Shown here: positions 18,250-25,976 of the stretch, piece by piece
Layout of the letters: the number at the start of each line of letters is the position of its first letter
Position numbering within the stretch: the stretch's first letter is position 1
Source: VXPQ01 sp965116435
Lineage (GTDB): Bacteria > Bacteroidota > Rhodothermia > Rhodothermales > VXPQ01
DNA length: 64,000 nt
Reading direction: 5' to 3'
Assembly (NCBI GenBank): GCA_965116435.1
Contig: OZ220686.1
Location: 868,001 to 932,000, forward strand
Translations under genes and position numbers: made by a program
The notes under the pieces: model-generated
Seen by the model: the letters and a program-made list of their open reading frames with translations, nothing else
Told to the model about the DNA's origin: nothing
The model's database searches: none

Positions 18250-20118
18250 ATGACAGCATATAATGCATCTCGCGTCAAACGGTTTCTGTGGAGGCCAACA
18301 CTTCTGTTTTGTTCTTTTATCCTCGGGATTAGCCCTGCCGTCGCCGCTGCACAGCCATCCCCCCAGGCTGTCGTTTCTGGAGACCGGATGCGATATCATC
18401 CGATCGCCATCACGTTCGAAGGACCGGAAGTTTCCGAAACCGGTACGCCGAATCCGTTCCGCGACTACCGGCTGAACGTAACGTTTCGCCATGAAGAAAC
18501 GGGCGATGAACAGGTGGCGCCGGGCTATTTCGCCGGCGACGGCAACGCCGCAGACACCGGAGCCGATTCGGGAAACCGTTGGCGCGTCCATTTCACGCCC
18601 CGCCAGATCGGAGCCTGGACCTGGCGCGCTTCCTTCCAAACAGGGACTGATGTGGCGATCCGGCTATCCCCCTCGGCAGGCGCGCCAACGGCCTTTGACG
18701 GCGCACACGGCGCGTTCACCGTATCCGAAACCGACAAAACCGGGCGAGATTTCCGGGGCAAAGGCATACTACGCTATGTCGGAGAACACTATCTGCGCTT
18801 CGACAACGGTTCCTGGTTCCTGAAAGGCGGTGCAGACAGCCCCGAAACCCTCTTGGCGTACGAAGATTTCGACGGAACTTCTGTGCATGGGGGCGATGTG
18901 CCGCTCAAAACCTGGGAACCGCACGTCCAGGACTGGAACGAGGGCGATCCGGCGTGGCGCGACGGCAAGGGGAAAGGACTCGTCGGCGCCCTGAATTATC
19001 TGGCCTCCGAGGGACTGAATGCCGTGTCCTTCCTGACGATGAACGTGGAGGGAGACGGCAAGAACGTATGGCCATGGGTCCGGCACGACATCCGCGACCG
19101 GTTCGATGTGTCCAGGCTGGCGCAATGGGAGCGCGTTTTCGCGCATGCCGACAGCCTCGGCCTCTATCTGCACTTCAAAACACAGGAAACAGAAAACGAT
19201 CTGTTGCTGGACGGAGGCGAGCTCGGCCTGGAACGCAAATTGTATTACCGGGAACTGGTGGCGCGTTTCGGACACCACCTTGCCCTGAACTGGAATCTGG
19301 GAGAGGAAAACGACATCTGGGAAGAACTTGACGATCCGAAGCAATATCGAATCCGGTCGTATGCGGAATATATCCGTGCGCTGGACCCCTACGACCATCC
19401 AATCGTGATCCATACCTACCCGAACCAGCAGATAGAGGCGTACACGCCTTTGCTGGGAGATTCTTCCGAACTGGCGGGGATTTCCTTGCAAACGCACTGG
19501 AACCGGGTGCATGAGCATACGCTGCAATGGCGCCGCGCCTCGGCGGCGGCGGGCAAAAAATGGGTGGTCGCCAACGACGAACAGGGCGATTGGCAGATCG
19601 GCGTCATGCCGGACGGTCCGGAAAATAACCACGGCAACATCCGGCGTCGCACCATCTGGGGGCACCTTATGGCCGGGGGCGCCGGGCTGGAGTTTTACTT
19701 CGGCTACCAGCATCCGCACAACGACCTGAATCTGGAGGATTTCCGGAGCCGGGACCGGTTCTGGGATTACGTACGCCACGCCCTGCATTTCTTCGACGCC
19801 TGGCTGCCCTACTGGAAAATGGCGCCGAACGACGGCCTGGCGCCCGGCGACCGATACGTGCTGGCGAAGCCGGGAGAAATATATGCGGTGTACGTGCCGG
19901 AGGCATCGCCGGACGACGAGGGCGTATCCCTTCAGGTGCTTCCGGGCAGCTATTCCGTGCACTGGTACGACCCGTCGGAAGGCGGTGCACTGCAAACCGG
20001 TAGCGTAGCGCAGGTAGTGCACGAGGCAGGCGACGGCGCGGTATCCATTGGCGCTCCGCCGCCCGGCCCGGACGGCAAGGATTGGGTGGCGCTGGTGCGG
20101 TCGGCCAAGGGCGAATAG
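18250..20118 (+). CDS. Secreted DUF5060 / DUF4038-type glycoside-hydrolase-like protein
   Basis: 622 residues from the ATG at 18250; this start gives a clean signal peptide (Arg/Lys then 'PTLLFCSFILGISPAVAAA'). An ATG 20 codons upstream lies inside the opposite-strand vapC remnant and is less likely. The domain order is DUF5060 beta-sandwich about 40-125 (YHPIAITFEGPEVSE; WRVHFTPRQIGAWTW), a TIM-barrel-like region about 155-490 (HYLRFDNGSWFLKGGADSPE; LALNWNLGEEND; FEFYFGYQHPHND-like GLEFYFGYQ), and a C-terminal putative collagen-binding-like beta domain about 520-610. The E-E pair in 'WNLGEEND' is a plausible catalytic acid. Relatives act on plant or algal polysaccharides; the substrate is not known. 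Confidence 0.82.
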   Translation: MTAYNASRVKRFLWRPTLLFCSFILGISPAVAAAQPSPQAVVSGDRMRYHPIAITFEGPEVSETGTPNPFRDYRLNVTFRHEETGDEQVAPGYFAGDGNAADTGADSGNRWRVHFTPRQIGAWTWRASFQTGTDVAIRLSPSAGAPTAFDGAHGAFTVSETDKTGRDFRGKGILRYVGEHYLRFDNGSWFLKGGADSPETLLAYEDFDGTSVHGGDVPLKTWEPHVQDWNEGDPAWRDGKGKGLVGALNYLASEGLNAVSFLTMNVEGDGKNVWPWVRHDIRDRFDVSRLAQWERVFAHADSLGLYLHFKTQETENDLLLDGGELGLERKLYYRELVARFGHHLALNWNLGEENDIWEELDDPKQYRIRSYAEYIRALDPYDHPIVIHTYPNQQIEAYTPLLGDSSELAGISLQTHWNRVHEHTLQWRRASAAAGKKWVVANDEQGDWQIGVMPDGPENNHGNIRRRTIWGHLMAGGAGLEFYFGYQHPHNDLNLEDFRSRDRFWDYVRHALHFFDAWLPYWKMAPNDGLAPGDRYVLAKPGEIYAVYVPEASPDDEGVSLQVLPGSYSVHWYDPSEGGALQTGSVAQVVHEAGDGAVSIGAPPPGPDGKDWVALVRSAKGE

Positions 20119-20189
20119 GCAGGAAAATCCATCCCGGATTCTGCTTGCGGGCAAGCGGCGGCGCCTCAAAAAAATTTCTTTCGATTTTG

Positions 20190-20219
20190 TTTGCATCTTT
20201 TGTTGAATTACCGTATATA
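20190..20219 (+). promoter_or_regulatory. Candidate promoter upstream of the Cys-rich T9SS protein
   Basis: TTTGCA at 20190-20195, an 18-bp spacer, and TATATA at 20214-20219, within a strongly AT-rich block (20165-20225) in the 205-bp gap before the gene at 20324. The TTTG start also fits the Bacteroidota -33 element. The transcript would have a leader of about 100 bases. Confidence 0.45.
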
Positions 20220-20323
20220 ACCTTAAGGGCAGACCACCAAAGCCGAATACGGTTCGCCTCAGAGAGGAGAGGTAGGTTTGCCTGACCCGTTGGATGTAAC
20301 CAAAAGGAACAAGGAGGGAGGGC

Positions 20324-21352
20324 ATGAAACGCTTCACTGTAGTACTCATCGCCATTTTTTTCACGGCGTCCATAGAAGCGCAGACGACATGGGAGCATCG
20401 CTCCACGGAGGATGCCGTCTGGACGGAAGCGGCGGAGGATACCGCAACCGTCTATCTTGTGCATGGCGCAAGTGATTTTACCCCGGATTACGGCAATACG
20501 CTGTGCAACCATATAGCCCGGGGGCTGAACGATACGTCCTGGATCGATTCGTCTGGAGAGGATCCGTCTCCTGACAATTGGCCCGACTGGATTATGCGAG
20601 GCGACGGCCTCCAATACATCAGCGGGGATTTGCCGGGAGTGCGCATGAACGGATGCTGGAGTAACGAATTTATCTTCGTGGCGGAAACGCACAGCGAGGT
20701 CGGTTCGTCCGGCGTATTGCGGTTTGAGAACGGAAACACCGCAGTAATCGTTTTCGCCCATGTCGTTGGGTCGCGCGACGGTCTTCCCGATCCTGCTCCG
20801 GTTGTCATAGACACGGACGGTCGCTGGATTAGCCATCGTATTTGCAGCCAGGACGAGTTTTTCGGCCTTGATGCTTGCGATGAGTACAGGCGCGTACTTC
20901 TGGGCGATCTGGACAGGCTATGCCGGCTGGATGAATACGAAGGAACCCAGACGTGCCTATGTCATCTGAATGGCCAGGAATGCTCGGGGGTCAGCGGGGA
21001 AGCCATTACCTTGGGGGAACAGGATGGTACATCCGAACTTGAGGTTGAAGTTAAGGGCGAAACCGTATCGGCGGAAGCCGAAACGCCCACGACATTCGCG
21101 CTGGAGCAGAATTATCCCAATCCGTTCAATCCGTCCACGACCATTGAATTCGCGCTGGACAAGGCTGGGCACGTTACGCTCGCGGTATACGACTTGCTGG
21201 GACAACAGGTGCGGGTGCTGATGGACGGCGTACAGCCTGCGGCTCGCTACGCGGTTCCGTTCGACGCCACAAACCTCGCCAGCGGCACGTACCTGTACAT
21301 CCTCCAGACAGAAGAGCAGGTCGCCGTCAAAACCATGGCGCTGCTCAAGTAG
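20324..21352 (+). CDS. Cys-rich secreted protein with T9SS C-terminal sorting domain
   Basis: 342 residues. The start is supported by a strong Shine-Dalgarno (AAGGAGGG) and a signal peptide (MKRFTVVLIAIFFTASIEA). The central domain (about 20-245) contains eight cysteines, including TCLC and QECSG, and was not recognised; cysteine pairing in the periplasm or outside the cell is likely. From about residue 255 the T9SS tail is textbook: 'FALEQNYPNPFNPSTTIEF', 'VYDLLGQQVRVL', ending in 'KTMALLK'. It is flanked by its own candidate promoter and a clear terminator, so it is monocistronic. The function is unknown. Confidence 0.85.
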   Translation: MKRFTVVLIAIFFTASIEAQTTWEHRSTEDAVWTEAAEDTATVYLVHGASDFTPDYGNTLCNHIARGLNDTSWIDSSGEDPSPDNWPDWIMRGDGLQYISGDLPGVRMNGCWSNEFIFVAETHSEVGSSGVLRFENGNTAVIVFAHVVGSRDGLPDPAPVVIDTDGRWISHRICSQDEFFGLDACDEYRRVLLGDLDRLCRLDEYEGTQTCLCHLNGQECSGVSGEAITLGEQDGTSELEVEVKGETVSAEAETPTTFALEQNYPNPFNPSTTIEFALDKAGHVTLAVYDLLGQQVRVLMDGVQPAARYAVPFDATNLASGTYLYILQTEEQVAVKTMALLK

Positions 21353-21375
21353 GCAGCACTGGAACGTACGCGTTC

Positions 21376-21419
21376 AGAATGCTCTGATCAAATCCATTTT
21401 GGTCAGAGCATTCTTTTTT
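21376..21419 (+). terminator. Rho-independent terminator made from the dispersed hairpin element
   Basis: AGAATGCTCTGA (21376-21387) pairs perfectly with TCAGAGCATTCT (21403-21414); with a T-G wobble the stem extends to 17 bp around a short loop. A T-rich tail (21411-21419) follows. It is 24 bp after the stop of the gene ending at 21352. The loop side contains CTGATCAAATCC, the core of the repeat family found at 35635 and 38162. Confidence 0.85.
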
Positions 21420-21503
21420 ATGTCCTCTCCGGTCCCCCGAAACCTTTCATTTGGCCGAAGGGTATGTTTTCAATCAGCCGAAGGTTAAACGTGCAATCAG
21501 CCG

Positions 21504-22844
21504 ATGTCCAGACCGGTTTTCTATCCCAGATATGTCGAACCCCGTCTCGCGGAAGCACTGGAGGATTCTCCGGTCGTGCTCATTCACGGTCCGCGCCAGT
21601 GCGGCAAAACAACGCTTGCCCAGGTCGCTTGCGCGCCCGCGTACCTCGAAGGAGAGAACGGCCATGCCCTTCGCCCCGATGGAATGGCGTCCGTACGACA
21701 TCGGGATTATACCTACATCAACTTCGATGATGCCGTCGCAAGAAACGGAGCCCGAACCGATCCCATGGGCTTCGTCGCCGATTTGCCCGAGCGTGTTATT
21801 CTGGACGAGATTCAACGAGCCCCTGAACTTTTCCCTGCAATCAAACTGGCCGTAGACCGCCGGAGGACGCCCGGTCGTTTCATACTAACCGGGTCCACGA
21901 ATGTACTGCTCATCCCGACCCTGTCCGAATCGCTGGCTGGGCGCTTGCAAATCATTCGGCTTCATCCTTTGTCCCGGTGCGAACTCGAATCGGAAACGCA
22001 AACTGTTGTGTCTGACCCCTATCCGAACACAGGATTCCTGAACGCCCTGTTCGAAAACGGATTTGCTGTCCGGCAATCCAGACGACTTGGCGAACAACTC
22101 ATCGAACGGATTATTGCCGGAGGATTCCCGCCTGCACTGGCGCGCCCAACCGAACGGCGACAAGCCAACTGGTATCGCAATTACATTGCAACGCTCGTGC
22201 AGCGCGACGTACGCGACATGGCGCGCATCAAATCGCTGGATATACTACCGCGTCTGCTGAGTGCTTCCGCATCGCAGACGGCCCGGTTGTTCAACCTTGC
22301 CGATCTGGCTTCGCCGTTCCAGCTCGCCCGACCGACTATCGGCAACTACGTTACGCTTCTCGAAAGGCTGTTTCTACTGGAACGACTCCCGCCATGGCAC
22401 AGCAACCGGCTGCGCCGTCTCATTAAAGGCCCCAAACTGCACATAGGCGACACGGGAATTGCCGCAGCGCTACTGGGCGTAAACGCTGCATCGCTCAGGG
22501 CGGACCGCGCCCTGCTCGGACAACTTTTGGAAACCTTTGTATTTCAGGAACTGCGACGGCAAGCAAGTTGGCGCGATACAGCAGCGTCGTTTTTCCATTT
22601 CCGGGACAAGGACGGCGCAGAAGTGGATATTGTCCTGGAGCGCGGCCCGGAAACCATTGCCGGGGTGGAAATCAAGGCGGCGGGCACGGTAACGAAAGCA
22701 GACTTTCGCGGATTGAACAAACTTGCCCGCGCTGCCGGCGACCGCTTTGCGCACGGGGTCGTCCTCTATGACGGCGAAATTACCGTACGCTTCGGCGAGC
22801 GCCTGTACGCCGTTCCGATTCGCCATCTATGGGAAACGCCATGA
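21504..22844 (+). CDS. AAA+ ATPase with C-terminal DUF4143
   Basis: 446 residues. Walker A is GPRQCGKT (29-36), Walker B is 'RVILDEIQ' (about residue 98), and sensor-like text 'RFILTGSTN' follows, a standard AAA_14 core. The C-terminal part (about 210-430) is DUF4143 with 'YRNYIATLVQRDVRDM' and the nuclease-like ending 'FFHFRDKDGAEVDIVLERG', 'GVEIKA'. These proteins are common, patchily distributed and mobile-looking; they are suspected of roles in DNA-related or defence functions, but none is established. An upstream region of 84 bp follows the terminator at 21419. Length is normal for the family. Confidence 0.88.
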   Translation: MSRPVFYPRYVEPRLAEALEDSPVVLIHGPRQCGKTTLAQVACAPAYLEGENGHALRPDGMASVRHRDYTYINFDDAVARNGARTDPMGFVADLPERVILDEIQRAPELFPAIKLAVDRRRTPGRFILTGSTNVLLIPTLSESLAGRLQIIRLHPLSRCELESETQTVVSDPYPNTGFLNALFENGFAVRQSRRLGEQLIERIIAGGFPPALARPTERRQANWYRNYIATLVQRDVRDMARIKSLDILPRLLSASASQTARLFNLADLASPFQLARPTIGNYVTLLERLFLLERLPPWHSNRLRRLIKGPKLHIGDTGIAAALLGVNAASLRADRALLGQLLETFVFQELRRQASWRDTAASFFHFRDKDGAEVDIVLERGPETIAGVEIKAAGTVTKADFRGLNKLARAAGDRFAHGVVLYDGEITVRFGERLYAVPIRHLWETP

Positions 22845-22964
22845 ATGTCGTGTCGGTATCGACCTGGGAAAGGCAGACCTTCTGGATGCTGCCCTTGCGC
22901 TGCCCTATGTATTTGTCATGCCCGATATACTGTTTGAAAACGAATGGACGCACCCCCATGACCT

Positions 22965-24023
22965 CTACCCCCCAAATGCTCCGCTGTCGATTAGTTGCTG
23001 GAAGAATTCTGTCATGGACTCTTCGAGCGGGCGATACGTTATGCCGAGGGCCTCTTTGCTTTTGGCGTTGTCGGCTATCCAGGGATGTCCGATGTTCCGG
23101 GACACCATGGTGCGCGTCATGTCCTTGTTGACGATGGGCGCCATGAGCCAAACCAACCATTTCGGCATGGTCCGCCGCGGAATCGGGTACTCCTCCCCGT
23201 ACTTGTCGAGCAGCGTTCGGGCCAGCGCAGGAAACGTCGTATTGTGACCCGATACGATGTGGCGGCCCTCGGCGTCCGGCAGCCAGGCGGCGGCGAGATG
23301 GGCCTGCGCCACGTCGCGCACATCCACCACGCCAATACGAAAATCAGGAACCCCCGCTTTCATCGTGCCGTTCCCGAACTGACGGATCAGATCGAAACTC
23401 GCAGAGGTGGCGTAGGGATTGATCCCCGGCCCAAGCACCAGCGACGGATTGATGACCACGAGCCGCCACCGATCCTGCGCTCCGGCAATCTTCCAGGCCG
23501 CTTGTTCGGCCACCGTTTTCGAGAAAGAATAGGGCTGGTGTTTCAGGCTGGAGGTCGTATTCCATATCTCCTCCGTGAACATCCCGTCCGGGGTTTGTTG
23601 CAGATCGATATTGTCGCCATAGATCGCGACGCAACTGCTGGTAAGCGCCACGCGGCGGACGCTGGGCGTACGATTCGCTTGCTCCAGTACGTTGCGGGTG
23701 CCGAGCAGCGCAGGATCGATCAGTTCCTTTTGCGGATCGGTAACCCCTGTCCGAAACGGCGAGGCGGTATGAAAAACGACCGCACACCCGGCCATGGCGT
23801 CCGCGTAAGACCCCTCGTCCAGCAAATCCGCCTGGAAGTAGCGGATCGAACCCGGCGCATTTTCTGCAAGCGCGTTCAGGTAGCGCACTTTTTCCGCATT
23901 GTTCGGGTCCCGGACCGGCGCATGCACGGTCACGCCGGCCTCAAGAAGATTTTTAACAATCCAGCCGGCCACATATCCTGTAGCGCCCGTGATCATAACC
24001 GGAGAAGACGTATCTATCTGCAT
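22965..24023 (-). CDS. Extended SDR / dihydroflavonol-4-reductase-like NAD(P)-dependent reductase
   Basis: 352 residues. The Rossmann motif is GATGYVAGWIVKNLL near residue 13, the nucleotide-binding acidic or basic region follows (APVRDPNN), and the catalytic pair is YxxxK in 'PYSFSKTVAE'. 'VVINPSLVLGPG' and 'VDVRDVAQAHLAAA' are diagnostic of the DFR/aldehyde-reductase branch of extended SDRs. It is probably cytosolic and reduces aldehydes or ketones with NADPH; the substrate is unknown. It stands alone, convergent with the ATPase gene across a 120-bp gap in which I see nothing. Confidence 0.87.
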   Translation of the reverse strand: MQIDTSSPVMITGATGYVAGWIVKNLLEAGVTVHAPVRDPNNAEKVRYLNALAENAPGSIRYFQADLLDEGSYADAMAGCAVVFHTASPFRTGVTDPQKELIDPALLGTRNVLEQANRTPSVRRVALTSSCVAIYGDNIDLQQTPDGMFTEEIWNTTSSLKHQPYSFSKTVAEQAAWKIAGAQDRWRLVVINPSLVLGPGINPYATSASFDLIRQFGNGTMKAGVPDFRIGVVDVRDVAQAHLAAAWLPDAEGRHIVSGHNTTFPALARTLLDKYGEEYPIPRRTMPKWLVWLMAPIVNKDMTRTMVSRNIGHPWIADNAKSKEALGITYRPLEESMTEFFQQLIDSGAFGG

Positions 24024-24246
24024 GGGATGTTGAGAAAAAGGTTGCAGGCTACCGGGGATTTACGTGGGGGATCGAAATGGGAGATCAAAACGGGGGGGCA
24101 GGGAATCGGAAGGAAAGATAACGCAAAACCAGGAAAATCGGGAGGGATAAATGCCATTTTGTCACATTTTTCGGATCGGCACGGGATTTGATCCATGGGC
24201 GGGCAACATCCTCGCAATCCATCCACTACTCTTTGGAGATTACGCC

Positions 24247-24711
24247 ATGACTAACCTGGTTCGTTTTTCGCCGATCAGCCGGCTGCACGACATAGACCGG
24301 CTCTTTCACAACTTTTTCCCTGCGAGAAGCTTCGACAATCTCTGCGCCGACCCCGACTGCTGCCTCCCGAGCGGAGATGCAACGAGCTGGTCCCCGCGCG
24401 TGGACATTGCAGAATCCGAAACGGAATATGTGCTGCGTGCGGACGCGCCCGGCATGACCCGGGACGCCTTCGACCTGCACTGGCAAGAGAACGTTCTGAC
24501 CGTACGCGGCGAGCGGGAATTACCCGCCCTCGGCGAGCACGAGAAATCGGTGCGCGACGATCGGGTTCGCGGACGGTTCGGATTCTCGTACCGCCTGCCG
24601 AAAGCCGTCAGCGACGGAGGACGCATTGAGGCGGCCTACAAGGCTGGCGTCTTGACCATCCGCATTCCGAAGGAGGAAGCCAACCGCCCGCACCGCATCG
24701 CCGTGAAGTAG
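24247..24711 (+). CDS. Hsp20/alpha-crystallin small heat-shock protein
   Basis: 154 residues from the ATG at 24247, with GGAG about 8 bases upstream. The alpha-crystallin domain spans about 45-145: 'SWSPRVDIAESETEYVLRAD', 'PGMTRDAFDLHWQENVLTV', 'RGRFGFSYRLPKAV' and 'IEAAYKAGVLTIRIPK'. It is an ATP-independent holdase that binds unfolding proteins in the cytoplasm. The 223-bp upstream region has no CIRCE element that I can see. A strong terminator lies 80 bp after the stop. Confidence 0.93.
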   Translation: MTNLVRFSPISRLHDIDRLFHNFFPARSFDNLCADPDCCLPSGDATSWSPRVDIAESETEYVLRADAPGMTRDAFDLHWQENVLTVRGERELPALGEHEKSVRDDRVRGRFGFSYRLPKAVSDGGRIEAAYKAGVLTIRIPKEEANRPHRIAVK

Positions 24712-24790
24712 GCGCTGGCGCACAGACGCGGCAAATACGCGGGCTCCGGCGCCTTTCTCGCCCTGAATATTCGTCGCCACAACCATGCAG

Positions 24791-24823
24791 AAGCCCGTGC
24801 GGGACCGCCCGCACGGGCTTTTT
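24791..24823 (+). terminator. Strong Rho-independent terminator after hsp20
   Basis: A perfect 13-bp stem, AAGCCCGTGCGGG (24791-24803) with CCCGCACGGGCTT (24808-24820), loop ACCG, followed by a five-T run. It is followed by an 11-base C homopolymer (24829-24839). Confidence 0.92.
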
Positions 24824-25063
24824 GCATACCCCCCCCCCCTGAAAAAAGCGCCGTGCAGGATGCGGAAAATCCACAGCCCCACAGGCGGCTTGAGGTTTGA
24901 ACGCGTAGGCGCTGGGCGGCGACCCCGAACGGCATGCATTCGCTACGGCGCCTGTGTCATATATCTATGGATGCGCTGATCAGAGACGCGGCGAGCCGAT
25001 GCATGAAACGCGGCGACACGCGCTGGCGGCGGCGCCAGGGAAGCGAGCGGCGGGGCGCAAAGG
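24824..25063. other. Intergenic stretch between the hsp20 terminator and the DUF4249 gene
   Basis: It holds the C11 run at 24829-24839 and a degenerate trace of the hairpin repeat near 24969 (GGATGCGCTGATCAGAGACG). No credible ORF, tRNA or other RNA gene was seen. Confidence 0.5.
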
Positions 25064-25975
25064 CTACCGGTCCGGGTTGGGCAACACCCGGAACCGTACG
25101 GACGCGCTGGCGAAACTGCCGAACAGACCGCGCCCGCCGTCCACGTTATCAAGCACATTGGGAATCTCTCCCGGGGCTAACGTCGAACCGCCCTCCCCTC
25201 CCTGCTGCACCGAGTTCGAGCGCACGAAATCGAACACATTGTCGTCGATCGCCTGAATGCGCATCTCGTTGAGGCCATAAAAATTCAACCCGATCCAGGG
25301 ATACCGGATGCGCATGCCCCCGTCTGGCGTCCGGTCGAAATTCTCGCCGTTCAGCGGCGGGGAGACATTCTCCCGAAGTACCTCCAGGTCGTCGTCAAGC
25401 CCATCGGCGAAGGGCGTCAAGTTCATCGAATCGGGTTCGAGCGCCACGGTGGTAATCAGGAAAATGCTCTGGCGACCGGGATAAAAGGGCTCCGTAATCT
25501 CGAACAGGGGCGCTTCGCCCGTATCGTACACGAACGTCCGCTCCTCCGTATCCACAAAACGAAAGAGGGCAGGCACGGTCGTTTCCGACGTCAGGGTCCC
25601 GGCTCCGGGAACGCGTACGACAAGGCGGTACGTGCGGAGCGGCAGCACATCCACGGCCTCCCGTGTCCGGTACCGCCCCGACGACGCGTCGGGCGCGAAC
25701 AAGTCCCAGGACGCCTCCACGCCATCTCCCCCGTTTTCAAGCAATTCGATGCGCACCTCCGCGCCCGACACGCCCTGCAGGGCGGGGTCGTAGGCCTGAT
25801 TGACCGGAAGCGTCCGGCTCACGGTCACGTAGCCGATCGGTTGCCCGGCTTCGAGATAGCCCTCCACCACGATCTCTTCCGCGAACTCGGGCGGCCCGGC
25901 CGCGTCGCAGCCGGACCATACCCCCGTCAGGACGGCCGCGGCCAAGAACGATATCCATGCAAAGGTCGCGCGCAT
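25064..25975 (-). CDS. DUF4249 family envelope protein, partner of the TonB receptor
   Basis: 303 residues from the ATG at 25975, one base after the stop of the TonB-dependent receptor gene (TGA-G-ATG), so translational coupling is likely. An N-terminal hydrophobic segment ends in 'GVWSGCDAAG'; a lipoprotein Cys is probable although Trp at -3 departs from the classical lipobox. The body matches DUF4249: 'EEIVVEGYLEAGQPIGYVTV', 'SGAEVRIE', 'YRLVVRVPG'. DUF4249 proteins regularly follow TonB receptors in Bacteroidota and are presumed surface or periplasmic partners in uptake; the ligand is unknown. A candidate for an outer-membrane lid or binding protein, by context only. Confidence 0.82.
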   Translation of the reverse strand: MRATFAWISFLAAAVLTGVWSGCDAAGPPEFAEEIVVEGYLEAGQPIGYVTVSRTLPVNQAYDPALQGVSGAEVRIELLENGGDGVEASWDLFAPDASSGRYRTREAVDVLPLRTYRLVVRVPGAGTLTSETTVPALFRFVDTEERTFVYDTGEAPLFEITEPFYPGRQSIFLITTVALEPDSMNLTPFADGLDDDLEVLRENVSPPLNGENFDRTPDGGMRIRYPWIGLNFYGLNEMRIQAIDDNVFDFVRSNSVQQGGEGGSTLAPGEIPNVLDNVDGGRGLFGSFASASVRFRVLPNPDR

Positions 25976-25976
25976 C

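Noticed and set aside
17871..18278. 135-residue minus-strand frame containing the VapC start, taken as one gene
   Set aside because: Only the first about 37 residues after the GTG at 18218 are PIN-like. The rest reads through the repeat into the opposite strand of the AlbA gene and is not conserved.
24840..25063. Possible tRNA or small RNA near 24890 (GGTTTGAAC-like T-loop)
   Set aside because: No acceptor stem or anticodon arm could be folded around it.
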